DNA of 13,338 nt from positions 1-13,338 of the forward strand of contig JADBKX010000021.1 in assembly GCA_014894735.1 (NCBI GenBank), in the 5' to 3' direction. Position numbers and translations under genes: made by a program. Under the pieces are notes generated by a model. The model was not told the DNA's origin. It worked only from the letters and a program-made list of their open reading frames with translations, and made no database searches. The stretch is from Candidatus Sediminicultor sextus (GTDB taxonomy: Bacteria > Atribacterota > Phoenicimicrobiia > Phoenicimicrobiales > Phoenicimicrobiaceae). Positions 7,130 through 13,338 of the stretch are shown here, in pieces (position 1 is the first letter of the stretch; each line of letters begins with the position of its first letter).

Positions 7130-7149
7130 TAAAATTAGTTCTAATTTTA
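7130..7149. promoter_or_regulatory. Perfect palindrome in the leader of the corrinoid operon
   Basis: TAAAATTAG (7130-7138) and CTAATTTTA (7141-7149) are exact inverted copies separated by two bases. The element sits about 10 bases upstream of the AGGAGGT ribosome site and about 13 bases after the predicted transcription start. That is a classic place for a repressor operator. It is AT-rich, so as an RNA hairpin it would be weak; a DNA-binding dyad is the better reading. Confidence 0.45.
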
Positions 7150-7168
7150 TAGAACAAAAACCATTAAT

Positions 7169-7197
7169 GCTATAGATGTAATTGCATTATTAGGTAA
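7169..7197 (-). promoter_or_regulatory. Candidate promoter of the corrinoid/metF/etfBA operon
   Basis: On the minus strand, TTACCT (7197-7192) and TATAGC (7174-7169) are spaced by exactly 17 bases, 61 bases upstream of the corrinoid ATG. I saw no sigma-54 type GG/GC pair here. The match to consensus is moderate. The 266-base gap (7109-7374) is the only sizeable non-coding space ahead of the operon, which supports a promoter somewhere within it. The rest of the gap holds only AT-rich sequence and a TGTGA-N8-TCACA dyad at 7296-7313. Confidence 0.35.
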
Positions 7198-7374
7198 AAT
7201 CTTGCTTTTTTAATAAAACATTCTTCATTTAGTACTATTTAGGCTTAAATTAAAAATACAAGGAAAGATAAAAAATTGAGAAATAAAGTATTTTATGTGA
7301 AGCAGTTATCACACTGAGAGTCTTAGAAGAGGTATAGAGAGCATAAATTTAAATACAACATCAAGATAAATTAA

Positions 7375-8718
7375 TCATCTTTTCATTCTTTTTCTATAAT
7401 CAGAAGGTGATATTCCTTCATTTTTTTTAAACACCTTACAAAAATAACTTTGGTCTGAACAGCCTACTTCAAAAGAAATTCGAGTGGTATTCCATAGGGT
7501 ATTTTCTAATAATCGTTTAGCTTCCTCAATACGGACTTTAATTAAATACTCCAATAAAGTAGATTCGGTTTCTTTTTTAAAAATATGACTCAGATAATAA
7601 GGACTTAGAGAAACTGCCTTACTTATATCTATTAATTTAATCTTCTTTTTATAATTTGTTCGGATAAACTCTCTGGTCTTTCTAATAATATCTACATTTT
7701 TAATATTTCTGTTTTCATAAACAGATTCGGTAAATCTATCTAAAACTTTTACCACCCAAATACATAACTCTTCAATCGACTTAATTTTTCCTAATTCTTG
7801 AATATACTCAAAATTTAATCCCAAAATCATTTCTAATTCTGCCTTACCTTCCACCGCAGCTCGAGAAAGTACAACTGCCAGTTCCAGGATTCGAGCTCGA
7901 ATTAGTTCTGTTTGACCGGCATTTTTAAACAATATTTTCCCCAAAATTTCATTTAATACTTCTTTTGCTCCTTCTTTATCTCCCAATCTAACTCTCCTTA
8001 GCAATTCTCTCTCCGTTTCTAAAGGATAAAGTGAACTAACAGAAATAAATGAATTTTCATTTTTTTCTTCCTTTTCAAGCAACTCTAATTCTTTTCTTTT
8101 TATGCTTTGAATCTCCTCAGAAATTCTTGCTTGTTGAATATATTTCTCCTGGCGTAGTTTAATATCTGTTAACTCCATTTTTGTTAAATAATTAGTCATA
8201 ATATGGAGAATATCCGCAGCTGCTTTTACCTTCTTCTCGGAAACTATCTTAATCCTCTTAAGAATTTCTTCTAACCGGGACTCCTCCAGTCCTAAAGCTT
8301 TATCTACTTTTTTTATCTCTTTTAAAAAAGAAGAATCTGGTTTTCTCATCAAAACTCCACCAGAAACAAAGGAGCCTAAAAATTCACCTTCGAATAAGAA
8401 AGGAGCAGACCATTCAATAATACCAGCATAACATTGATAAATATAAGGAAATCCATACTCGATACTCTTTAAAGCACTACTATGGAAAGTCTCCAAACAC
8501 TTTCTCTCCCCTTCTTCTCTACTTTGAATCAATTTACAAATCTTACAAAAAAATCCATCAGAAGTCGAAGATAAAAATATCTTTCCTTTTCTATCTATAA
8601 AGATTACCTTAATACCCGTAGCTCTATAGTAAGAATCTAAAAGCCACCTTATAACATCTCTTATTTTAGAAATTTTTTCTTGACTTATTTCTTCATTTTT
8701 ATCATTAATATTAAACAT
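7375..8718 (-). CDS. PocR-domain AraC-type transcriptional regulator
   Basis: A 447-residue cytoplasmic regulator with three parts. Residues 20-180 match the PocR ligand-binding domain: GIKVIFIDRKGKIFLSS, a cluster C58-x2-C61-x12-C74 and then C96 in YQCYAGIIEWSAPF, followed by GEFLGSFVSGGVLM. Residues 180-220 are a charged, probably coiled-coil linker. Residues 230-335 are a helical region (YPLETERELLRRVRLGD onward). Residues 343-447 are the double helix-turn-helix of AraC proteins (IDISKAVSLSPYYLSHIFKKE, then ISFEVGCSDQSYFCKVFKKNEGISPSDYRK). PocR-type domains are known from propanediol regulation and recur next to corrinoid methyltransferase clusters. Here the gene precedes the corrinoid operon on the same strand, so it probably activates that operon. 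A GAGGAAGAGAG ribosome site precedes the ATG. The gap to polX is only 33 bases, so the two may be cotranscribed. Confidence 0.92.
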   Translation of the reverse strand: MFNINDKNEEISQEKISKIRDVIRWLLDSYYRATGIKVIFIDRKGKIFLSSTSDGFFCKICKLIQSREEGERKCLETFHSSALKSIEYGFPYIYQCYAGIIEWSAPFLFEGEFLGSFVSGGVLMRKPDSSFLKEIKKVDKALGLEESRLEEILKRIKIVSEKKVKAAADILHIMTNYLTKMELTDIKLRQEKYIQQARISEEIQSIKRKELELLEKEEKNENSFISVSSLYPLETERELLRRVRLGDKEGAKEVLNEILGKILFKNAGQTELIRARILELAVVLSRAAVEGKAELEMILGLNFEYIQELGKIKSIEELCIWVVKVLDRFTESVYENRNIKNVDIIRKTREFIRTNYKKKIKLIDISKAVSLSPYYLSHIFKKETESTLLEYLIKVRIEEAKRLLENTLWNTTRISFEVGCSDQSYFCKVFKKNEGISPSDYRKRMKR

Positions 8719-8751
8719 AAATGCTCTCTCTTCCTCACAAAGTATTACTTA

Positions 8752-10470
8752 TTATTTATTTTTCAATCTCTTTAATAATTGACCCAAAGGTAGAGTATTT
8801 ACGATATCTTTTTCTTCTAACCATCCTCGGCGAGCTACATCTACTCCTAAATTCATAAATTCTAAGCCATCAATACTGTGAGCATCAGTCTCAATGGCTA
8901 ATTGTACTCCCCTATCTTTGGCCATCCGACAATAAGCATCATTCAAATCAAGCCTTTCCGGATGAGCGTTTATCTCTAAAATAGTTCCGGTCTCTGCAGC
9001 TACCTTTATCATCTCATTAATATCTACTTGATATGATTCACGGTAGCCGATTAAACGTCCTGTAGGATGAGCAATAATACTTACAAATCTGTTTTGCATA
9101 GCTTTGATAATTCTCTCGGTTATCATTTTACTCTCCTGCTTAAAGCCAGAATGAATAGCTGCTATTACCACATTTAATTTACTTAATATTTCATCAGAAA
9201 AATCTAACCTGCCATCTGATTTTATATCAACCTCAATCCCGCTTAAAACGGTAAAATCATCTAAATCCTGGTTTAATTTTTGAATTTCTTCCACTTGCTC
9301 TCTAAGTCTTTCTTCGGTTAATCCCCCGGCAAATTTAAGTGATTGTGAATGGTCGGTAATGGCGATATATTTATAACCTCTCTTCTTTGCTGCCTCTGCC
9401 ATCTGTTTAATGGTATTTACCCCATCACTCCATTCACTATGTAAGTGTAAATCACCTTTTATTTGAGGATATTCTACCAGCCGAGGCAATTTGTTTTCCT
9501 GTGCTGCCTCAATCTCTCCCCTGTCTTCTCTTAGCTCCGGAGGGATAAAGGGTAAATCTAAAATTCGATAAACTTCCTCTTCTTTCTCCCCGGCTATTCT
9601 CTGGCCAGTTTCAGAATCAAATACGCCGTATTCATTTATCTTTAAACCCCTCTTCACCGCCAATTCCCTTAATTTAATATTATGGGCTTTGGAGCCGGTA
9701 AAATATTGCAGTGCTGCTCCAAAACTTATTGGTTCCACTACTCTTACATCAACATGAATATCATCCTCAGTTATAACACTTGATTTAGTCGGTCCTTCAG
9801 CTAAAATTTCCCTGACCTGGGCTAAAGAAGTAAATGTTTTCATTATTTTTTCAGGTTTTTGGGAGGTTATCAGAATATCGATATCACCAATCGTCTCTTT
9901 TTTGCGTCTTAAACTACCGGCAAAGCTTATTTTATCCGTCTCTTTTAACTGATGCAAACTCTCTACAATCTCTTCTGCTAAAGGCAAAGCAGTACCTAAA
10001 AGAACTCTTTCTTTTCGCCTTTTGTATAATTCTATTCCTCTTAAAATATTCGTTTCGGATTTCTCACCCATCCCCGGTAAGTCTTTAATCTGATGCTGCC
10101 TAATTGCGTTTTCTAATTTTTCCATATTATCCACGCCTAACTCTTCATATAGAAGCTTGGCTGTCTTGGGTCCCACTTCAGAAATATCCAAAAGTTCTAT
10201 CACCCCGGAAGGTATGGTCTCTTTTAATTTTTCATAATACTCAAGTTTGCCGGTGGTTAAAAACTCCTCAATCTTTTGAGCAATAGCGCTGCCAACTCCC
10301 GGAATATTGTTCAATCCTCCCTGTTGGTAAATGATTTCTATATCAATAGGCAAATTCTCTAAAACCAAAGCTACCTTTTCGTATGCTCTAATTTTGAAAA
10401 GGTTTTCTCCTTTAATCTTTAACATCCTGGCAATCTGCTCAAATATTCGGGATAATTCTAAATTTTTCAT
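8752..10470 (-). CDS. polX: DNA polymerase X with C-terminal PHP domain
   Basis: About 572 residues, the usual PolX length. It is a short-gap-filling repair polymerase with a metal-dependent PHP exonuclease/phosphoesterase domain. Numbering the form that begins three residues earlier (GTG at 10479), helix-hairpin-helix elements lie at 57-70 (NIPGVGSAIAQKI) and 133-145 (LPGMGEKSETNIL). The nucleotidyltransferase site is GSLRRKKETIGDID (188-201) with D199 and D201, and a third acid D244 in HVDVRVV. The PHP metal site is intact: DLHLH (343-347), TDH (375-377), E416, H443, AHP (470-472) and ETDAHS (530-535). The ATG at 10470 is preferred because a G-run lies 8-10 bases upstream and family members start this way; ATG 10476 and GTG 10479 are alternatives. 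It is head-to-head with a uracil-DNA glycosylase, which suits base-excision repair. Confidence 0.95.
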   Translation of the reverse strand: MKNLELSRIFEQIARMLKIKGENLFKIRAYEKVALVLENLPIDIEIIYQQGGLNNIPGVGSAIAQKIEEFLTTGKLEYYEKLKETIPSGVIELLDISEVGPKTAKLLYEELGVDNMEKLENAIRQHQIKDLPGMGEKSETNILRGIELYKRRKERVLLGTALPLAEEIVESLHQLKETDKISFAGSLRRKKETIGDIDILITSQKPEKIMKTFTSLAQVREILAEGPTKSSVITEDDIHVDVRVVEPISFGAALQYFTGSKAHNIKLRELAVKRGLKINEYGVFDSETGQRIAGEKEEEVYRILDLPFIPPELREDRGEIEAAQENKLPRLVEYPQIKGDLHLHSEWSDGVNTIKQMAEAAKKRGYKYIAITDHSQSLKFAGGLTEERLREQVEEIQKLNQDLDDFTVLSGIEVDIKSDGRLDFSDEILSKLNVVIAAIHSGFKQESKMITERIIKAMQNRFVSIIAHPTGRLIGYRESYQVDINEMIKVAAETGTILEINAHPERLDLNDAYCRMAKDRGVQLAIETDAHSIDGLEFMNLGVDVARRGWLEEKDIVNTLPLGQLLKRLKNK

Positions 10471-10489
10471 CTCCATCACCCCCCATTAT

Positions 10490-10583
10490 TATATAGCAAA
10501 ACTCTATTACCTTTTTCTTCTCTTTTGTATATAGCTTCCACAATCACAAACCTTTTTTTAATTATAACCCTGTTTGCTATATA
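10490..10583. repeat. Inverted repeat pair upstream of polX, possible small MITE-like element
   Basis: TATATAGCAAAAC (10490-10502) is repeated in inverse orientation as GTTTGCTATATA (10572-10583), 12 bases apart from one extra A. The intervening 70 bases are non-coding, T-rich on the plus strand, and contain a further TATATAGC (10531-10538). AAAACTCT also occurs at 10498 and 10592. The arrangement could be terminal repeats of a non-autonomous element or a pair of regulator sites in the polX leader. No transposase is present. Confidence 0.3.
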
Positions 10584-10639
10584 TATTCTATAAAACTCTT
10601 AAAATTCCTCTTTTTTTATAATAGTTTACAAACGTTAAT

Positions 10640-10666
10640 TTGAGAGCATCCAATTAAACTTATAAT
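10640..10666 (+). promoter_or_regulatory. Candidate promoter driving an orphan leader or small RNA
   Basis: A perfect TATAAT (10661-10666) follows TTGAGA (10640-10645) with a 15-base spacer, slightly short. The predicted transcript would begin with an A-run and a strong AGGAGG (10676-10681) that has no start codon at a proper distance. It would end near a T6 run at 10735-10740, about 70 bases later. No convincing terminator stem precedes the T-run, so this may simply be a distal promoter for the uracil-DNA glycosylase gene. Confidence 0.3.
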
Positions 10667-10749
10667 CCAAAAAAAAGGAGGACTACTTTAAAACGAAGGG
10701 ATTGTGGTATTCTTGCAAAAAGCAGCCTGTTCTCTTTTTTGAACTTTAC

Positions 10750-10779
10750 TTGATAAAAAGTATTTAAAAATGGTAAAAT
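10750..10779 (+). promoter_or_regulatory. Candidate promoter of the uracil-DNA glycosylase gene
   Basis: TTGATA (10750-10755) and TAAAAT (10774-10779) are separated by 18 bases and would start a transcript near 10786, about 90 bases ahead of the gene. Both boxes are close to the vegetative consensus. The surrounding DNA is very AT-rich, so the match is suggestive only. Confidence 0.4.
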
Positions 10780-10874
10780 TATAGAAATTTAAAGATACCT
10801 AATCATATGAAATAATCAACAATAATTCTTTTATTAATATTTACTTCAATAAAAAATAATGGAGAGTAAAATTG

Positions 10875-11462
10875 ATGTCAAAAAATCTTAATCCACTTAC
10901 TATAGAAGAAGTGGCAGAAGAATGTAAAAATTGTGAAAAATGTCCTTTGTATCTTTCTCGCACTAAGGTTGTTCCCGGGGAAGGAAATGCAAAATCTAAG
11001 GTAATATTTATCGGAGAAGCTCCGGGAGAAGAGGAAGATATTAAGGGTAAACCCTTTGTGGGCAAAGCAGGACAACTTTTGACTAAAATCCTGCAATCAG
11101 TCGATATAAAAAGAGAAGATATATTTATAACTAATATGTTAAAATGCCGACCGCCGGGAAATCGTAATCCTTCGAGAAGCGAAATAGAAACTTGCTTGCC
11201 TTATTTGGAAACCCAGATAGCTTTAATCAATCCCAAAATTATCGTTACACTGGGTAATATCCCCACTCAACATCTTTTAGAAACTACTCAGGGAATCACT
11301 AAGCTTCGAGGTAAATGGTTTGATTGGATAGGCGAGATAAAAATATTTCCTATGTTTCATCCCAGTTATTTATTAAGAAACGAAGCAACTTTCCCAGGCA
11401 GCCCTAAAGAGCTAACCTGGAAAGATATAAAAACTCTTAAAAAAGCTATTGATGAACTTTAA
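10875..11462 (+). CDS. Family-4 uracil-DNA glycosylase, iron-sulfur type
   Basis: A 195-residue UDG of the thermophile/anaerobe type that excises uracil produced by cytosine deamination. The four [4Fe-4S] cysteines are C20, C23, C91 and C107. The spacings C23 to C91 (68) and C91 to C107 (16) equal those of the Thermus enzyme. Motif A is GEAPGEEED (47-55) and motif B is HPSYLLR (162-168), with MLKCRPPGNRNP (88-99) between them. A TTG three bases upstream is in frame, but GGAGAG at 10861-10866 is correctly spaced (8 bases) for the ATG at 10875, so I chose the ATG. It is divergent from polX, its likely partner in repair. It stands alone, with about 260 bases before the next gene. Confidence 0.95.
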   Translation: MSKNLNPLTIEEVAEECKNCEKCPLYLSRTKVVPGEGNAKSKVIFIGEAPGEEEDIKGKPFVGKAGQLLTKILQSVDIKREDIFITNMLKCRPPGNRNPSRSEIETCLPYLETQIALINPKIIVTLGNIPTQHLLETTQGITKLRGKWFDWIGEIKIFPMFHPSYLLRNEATFPGSPKELTWKDIKTLKKAIDEL

Positions 11463-11722
11463 AATTATTTTTATTTTTGTCATTCCGCACTTTAACTCCG
11501 GTCTTTTCATCTTTTATCTCCTCTTAATTTAAAGTAATTTCTCATCTCTTTATTATTTTACTTTTATATTTTTAAAAATATATTATAATGATAACATGAT
11601 TTTAATCGACTAACCTAATAAACCGAGAGAATATGTTATCTAGTATATAGTATCGAGTATCGAGTAAAGAAAGAGAAAGAAAAGATAGAAATAAGTTTAC
11701 ACTAACAGGAGAGGGTAAAAAA
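11463..11722. other. Non-coding gap with a dyad and a short tandem repeat
   Basis: No coding frame is convincing in this AT-rich gap. It holds a TATAAT (11584-11589) that could serve the downstream NIF3 gene, although no good -35 box is placed for it. An 8-base inverted pair, GATAACAT (11590-11597) and ATGTTATC (11633-11640), follows. Directly after that comes GTATCGA repeated 2.4 times (11650-11666). No clear terminator follows the uracil-DNA glycosylase gene. Confidence 0.4.
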
Positions 11723-12814
11723 ATGAAGGTAAAAAATCTTTTAAATAATTTAGATAAAATTGCCCCTTTTTTCTTACAGGAAAGTTTTGATAATAGTGGA
11801 ATTCAATTTGCCGACCTTGATGCCCCTGTAACAAAAATTTTACTATCCTTAGATTTAACTCAAAAAATTTTGGATGAGGCTATAGAAAAAAAGGCAAATT
11901 TAATTATTGCCCATCATCCCCTTCTCTTTTCTCCTTTAAAGCAAATCACTAAGCAAAAAAATCCCTTACTCTATCAGGTCATCACCGGTCAAATCAATCT
12001 TGTGGCAATGCATACCAACTACGACCTGGCCGAAAGCGGGTTAAATGATTATGTAGCCAATTTATTAGGGATAAAGAAAATTTCTCCTCTGCAGGATAGT
12101 TCAGAAAAGATTTTTAAATTTGCAGTATATGCCCCTGTAAAACATGCCGATAAAGTAAGCAGGGCAATCTTTGATGCCGGTGCCGGAAAGATAGGTAATT
12201 ATACCGAAACATCTTTTAATATTGCCGGTCAAGGGACTTTTAAACCCATGGAAGGAACTAATCCATTTATCGGAAAAATAGGGGAAAAGGAAACAGTCCA
12301 AGAGATAAAAATAGAGACCGTGGTAGCAGAAAGAGATTTGGAATCAGTTGTACAGGCAATGAAAGATACTCATCCCTACGAGGAACCGGCTTTTGATGTA
12401 TACGAACTTAAAACGAAACCTTCGTATGGGATAGGCATATTCGGAGAGATAGATAAAGAGGTAGAAATTTCTAAATTCTCCCTGGAAGTAAAAAATAAAC
12501 TTCAAGCTTACTATATAAGACTTATTAAATCTAATAACCGTAAAATAAAAAGGGTGGCCCTTTGCACGGGAGCAGGAGGCTCTCTCTTAGAACAAGTTAG
12601 CCGCAAGAAGGTTGATTTATACCTAACCGGAGACATTACGTATCATGATGCACTTCGAGCCAAAGAATTAGGATTGAATGTTTTGGATATTGAACATTTT
12701 GATACCGAAAAATTTTTCGTTGAGGCTTTTTATAATCAATTGATAAAACTTGGAATTCCAAAAGACATATTGGTTAAAAGTAAAAAAATGGAATCGCCAT
12801 ATCAATTACTGTAA
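11723..12814 (+). CDS. NIF3-family dinuclear metal protein (YqfO-like, long form)
   Basis: A 363-residue member of the NIF3 / 'GTP cyclohydrolase 1 type 2' family, cytoplasmic and probably hexameric, with a dinuclear metal site. Metal-site motifs are IIAHHPLLF (H64, H65), MHTNYDLAESGLND (D101) and the C-terminal DITYHDA (H308) with LDIEHFDTEKF (H325, E329). Between the two halves (about 130-230) lies the PII/CutA-like insert (FKFAVYAPVKHADKV to THPYEEPAFDVYEL), as in Bacillus YqfO. The length is typical for that long form. An AGGAGAGG site precedes the ATG. The family's physiological role is not firmly established; GTP cyclohydrolase activity was reported for one homologue, and annotation by that name is weakly founded. 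The usual trmK neighbour is not in the window. Confidence 0.93.
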   Translation: MKVKNLLNNLDKIAPFFLQESFDNSGIQFADLDAPVTKILLSLDLTQKILDEAIEKKANLIIAHHPLLFSPLKQITKQKNPLLYQVITGQINLVAMHTNYDLAESGLNDYVANLLGIKKISPLQDSSEKIFKFAVYAPVKHADKVSRAIFDAGAGKIGNYTETSFNIAGQGTFKPMEGTNPFIGKIGEKETVQEIKIETVVAERDLESVVQAMKDTHPYEEPAFDVYELKTKPSYGIGIFGEIDKEVEISKFSLEVKNKLQAYYIRLIKSNNRKIKRVALCTGAGGSLLEQVSRKKVDLYLTGDITYHDALRAKELGLNVLDIEHFDTEKFFVEAFYNQLIKLGIPKDILVKSKKMESPYQLL

Positions 12815-12842
12815 TGAGTGATGAGTAATAAGTATTTTATTA

Positions 12843-13220
12843 TTATTCGCCCTTCTCAATGATAATTTTTGCTCCGGAACTGACTTTTTTAAATACTTTA
12901 GGATCTCCTATTATCTTTCCGAAAACATTTACTGGACTGGCAGGCCTAATTTCATCACCCTGACTCGCTGGAGTGAGTCCAAAGAATATACAGAAAGCAT
13001 TACCAGGCGGCCAATAACCTAAATCGCCTTCGGAAACCACTGCCTTCGCGTTCTCCAATCCAACATTAACCGATATGGAAAAATAAATTTCATCGCCCCA
13101 AGTATTTACCCTGCCTTCAATGGGAAGTGTATCCCATATTTTTTGTGCAGTTTCGCTATCATTCAACTCAGCACTCATTTTAACATCTTTGACAGCGATA
13201 GTAATCTTTTTATCAAGCAT
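12843..13220 (-). CDS. Cyclophilin-like fold protein (TM1367/DUF369 type)
   Basis: A 125-residue cytoplasmic protein without a signal peptide. The pattern ITIAVKDVKMSAELNDSETAQKIWDTLP, then VNTWGDEIYFSIS, then GDLGYWPPGNAFCIFFGLTPAS and SPVNVFGKI is that of the small beta-barrel family typified by Thermotoga TM1367. That family has a cyclophilin-like fold, but the peptidyl-prolyl isomerase site is not expected to be kept, and its function is unknown. AGGAG lies 8 bases ahead of the ATG at 13220, so I prefer it to an in-frame GTG at 13229. The gene converges on the NIF3 gene with a 28-base gap that holds a weak AT-only dyad (TAATAA and TTATTA, 12826-12842). Confidence 0.88.
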   Translation of the reverse strand: MLDKKITIAVKDVKMSAELNDSETAQKIWDTLPIEGRVNTWGDEIYFSISVNVGLENAKAVVSEGDLGYWPPGNAFCIFFGLTPASQGDEIRPASPVNVFGKIIGDPKVFKKVSSGAKIIIEKGE

Positions 13221-13267
13221 ATTATTCACTCCTCTTTATTTGATTAACCGCTTAAATTTGTTCAAAT

Positions 13268-13317
13268 CCTCTTAACTTAGGTTGCACGAAGAGGAAAAAT
13301 TTAAATAACCTAAAGTT
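13268..13317. repeat. Interleaved inverted repeats upstream of the cyclophilin-like gene
   Basis: CCTCTT (13268-13273) pairs with AAGAGG (13289-13294), and AACTTAGGTT (13274-13283) pairs with AACCTAAAGTT (13307-13317) with one extra base. The two pairs interlock like a pseudoknot. They lie about 50-100 bases ahead of the minus-strand gene, where its leader or promoter should be. Short arms and AT-rich context keep this tentative. Confidence 0.25.
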
Positions 13318-13338
13318 GTTCATTGGGTTGCTCTTTAT

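Noticed and set aside
10716..10740. Intrinsic terminator ending in T6
   Set aside because: Only a six-base A/T-rich pairing (AAAAAG with CTTTTT) precedes the T-run; no stable GC stem is present.
12826..12842. AT-only hairpin between the NIF3 and cyclophilin-like genes as a bidirectional terminator
   Set aside because: The 6-bp TAATAA/TTATTA stem contains no G-C pair and would be too weak to count as an intrinsic terminator.
1..13338. CRISPR array, tRNA or rRNA gene
   Set aside because: No regularly spaced repeats, cloverleaf with TTCGA arm or conserved rRNA segment was seen on either strand.

Overview
The window comes from an AT-rich anaerobic bacterium. It carries a corrinoid-dependent methyl-transfer operon with a bifurcating-type Etf, a PocR/AraC regulator and several housekeeping genes. 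An uncultured Atribacterota-like or Firmicutes-like acetogen or methylotroph would fit, but no rRNA or other lineage marker is present, so the taxon is only a guess.

Layout. Positions 1-515 (minus) hold the N-terminal 171 codons of an IclR-family regulator that runs off the left edge; its upstream region has a promoter-like pair and two GAACGC(A/T)GTT boxes 22 bp apart. Positions 849-7108 (minus) are one co-directional cluster. In transcription order it reads: corrinoid protein, MetF-like methylene-THF reductase, EtfB, EtfA, methyl-THF:corrinoid methyltransferase, and the ATP-dependent ferredoxin/ASKHA corrinoid reactivator (RACo type). A candidate promoter and a perfect 9+9 bp palindrome lie just before the corrinoid gene. 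Upstream of that, on the same strand, are a PocR-domain AraC-type regulator (7375-8718) and DNA polymerase X with a PHP domain (8752-10470). Positions 10875-11462 (plus) encode a family-4 uracil-DNA glycosylase head-to-head with polX. Positions 11723-12814 (plus) encode a long-form NIF3 protein. It converges on a small cyclophilin-like protein (12843-13220, minus).

How it works together. A methyl group on the corrinoid protein can be passed to tetrahydrofolate by the methyltransferase, and methyl-THF can then be oxidised to methylene-THF by the MetF-like enzyme. EtfBA, encoded directly after metF, would be the electron acceptor or (con/bi)furcating partner. The RACo-like protein would return oxidised Co(II) corrinoid to Co(I). 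The PocR/AraC protein is the likely local regulator. The substrate-specific methyltransferase that would load the corrinoid protein is missing from the window.

Most interesting region. The metF-etfB-etfA block (about 3650-6330) is visibly richer in GC than the genes on both sides and is bounded by the two longest gaps in the operon. One of those gaps holds a start-less 39-codon C-terminal coding remnant of similar composition to the block. This looks like a transferred cassette spliced into an older corrinoid operon, creating a possible Etf-coupled methyl-oxidation module.
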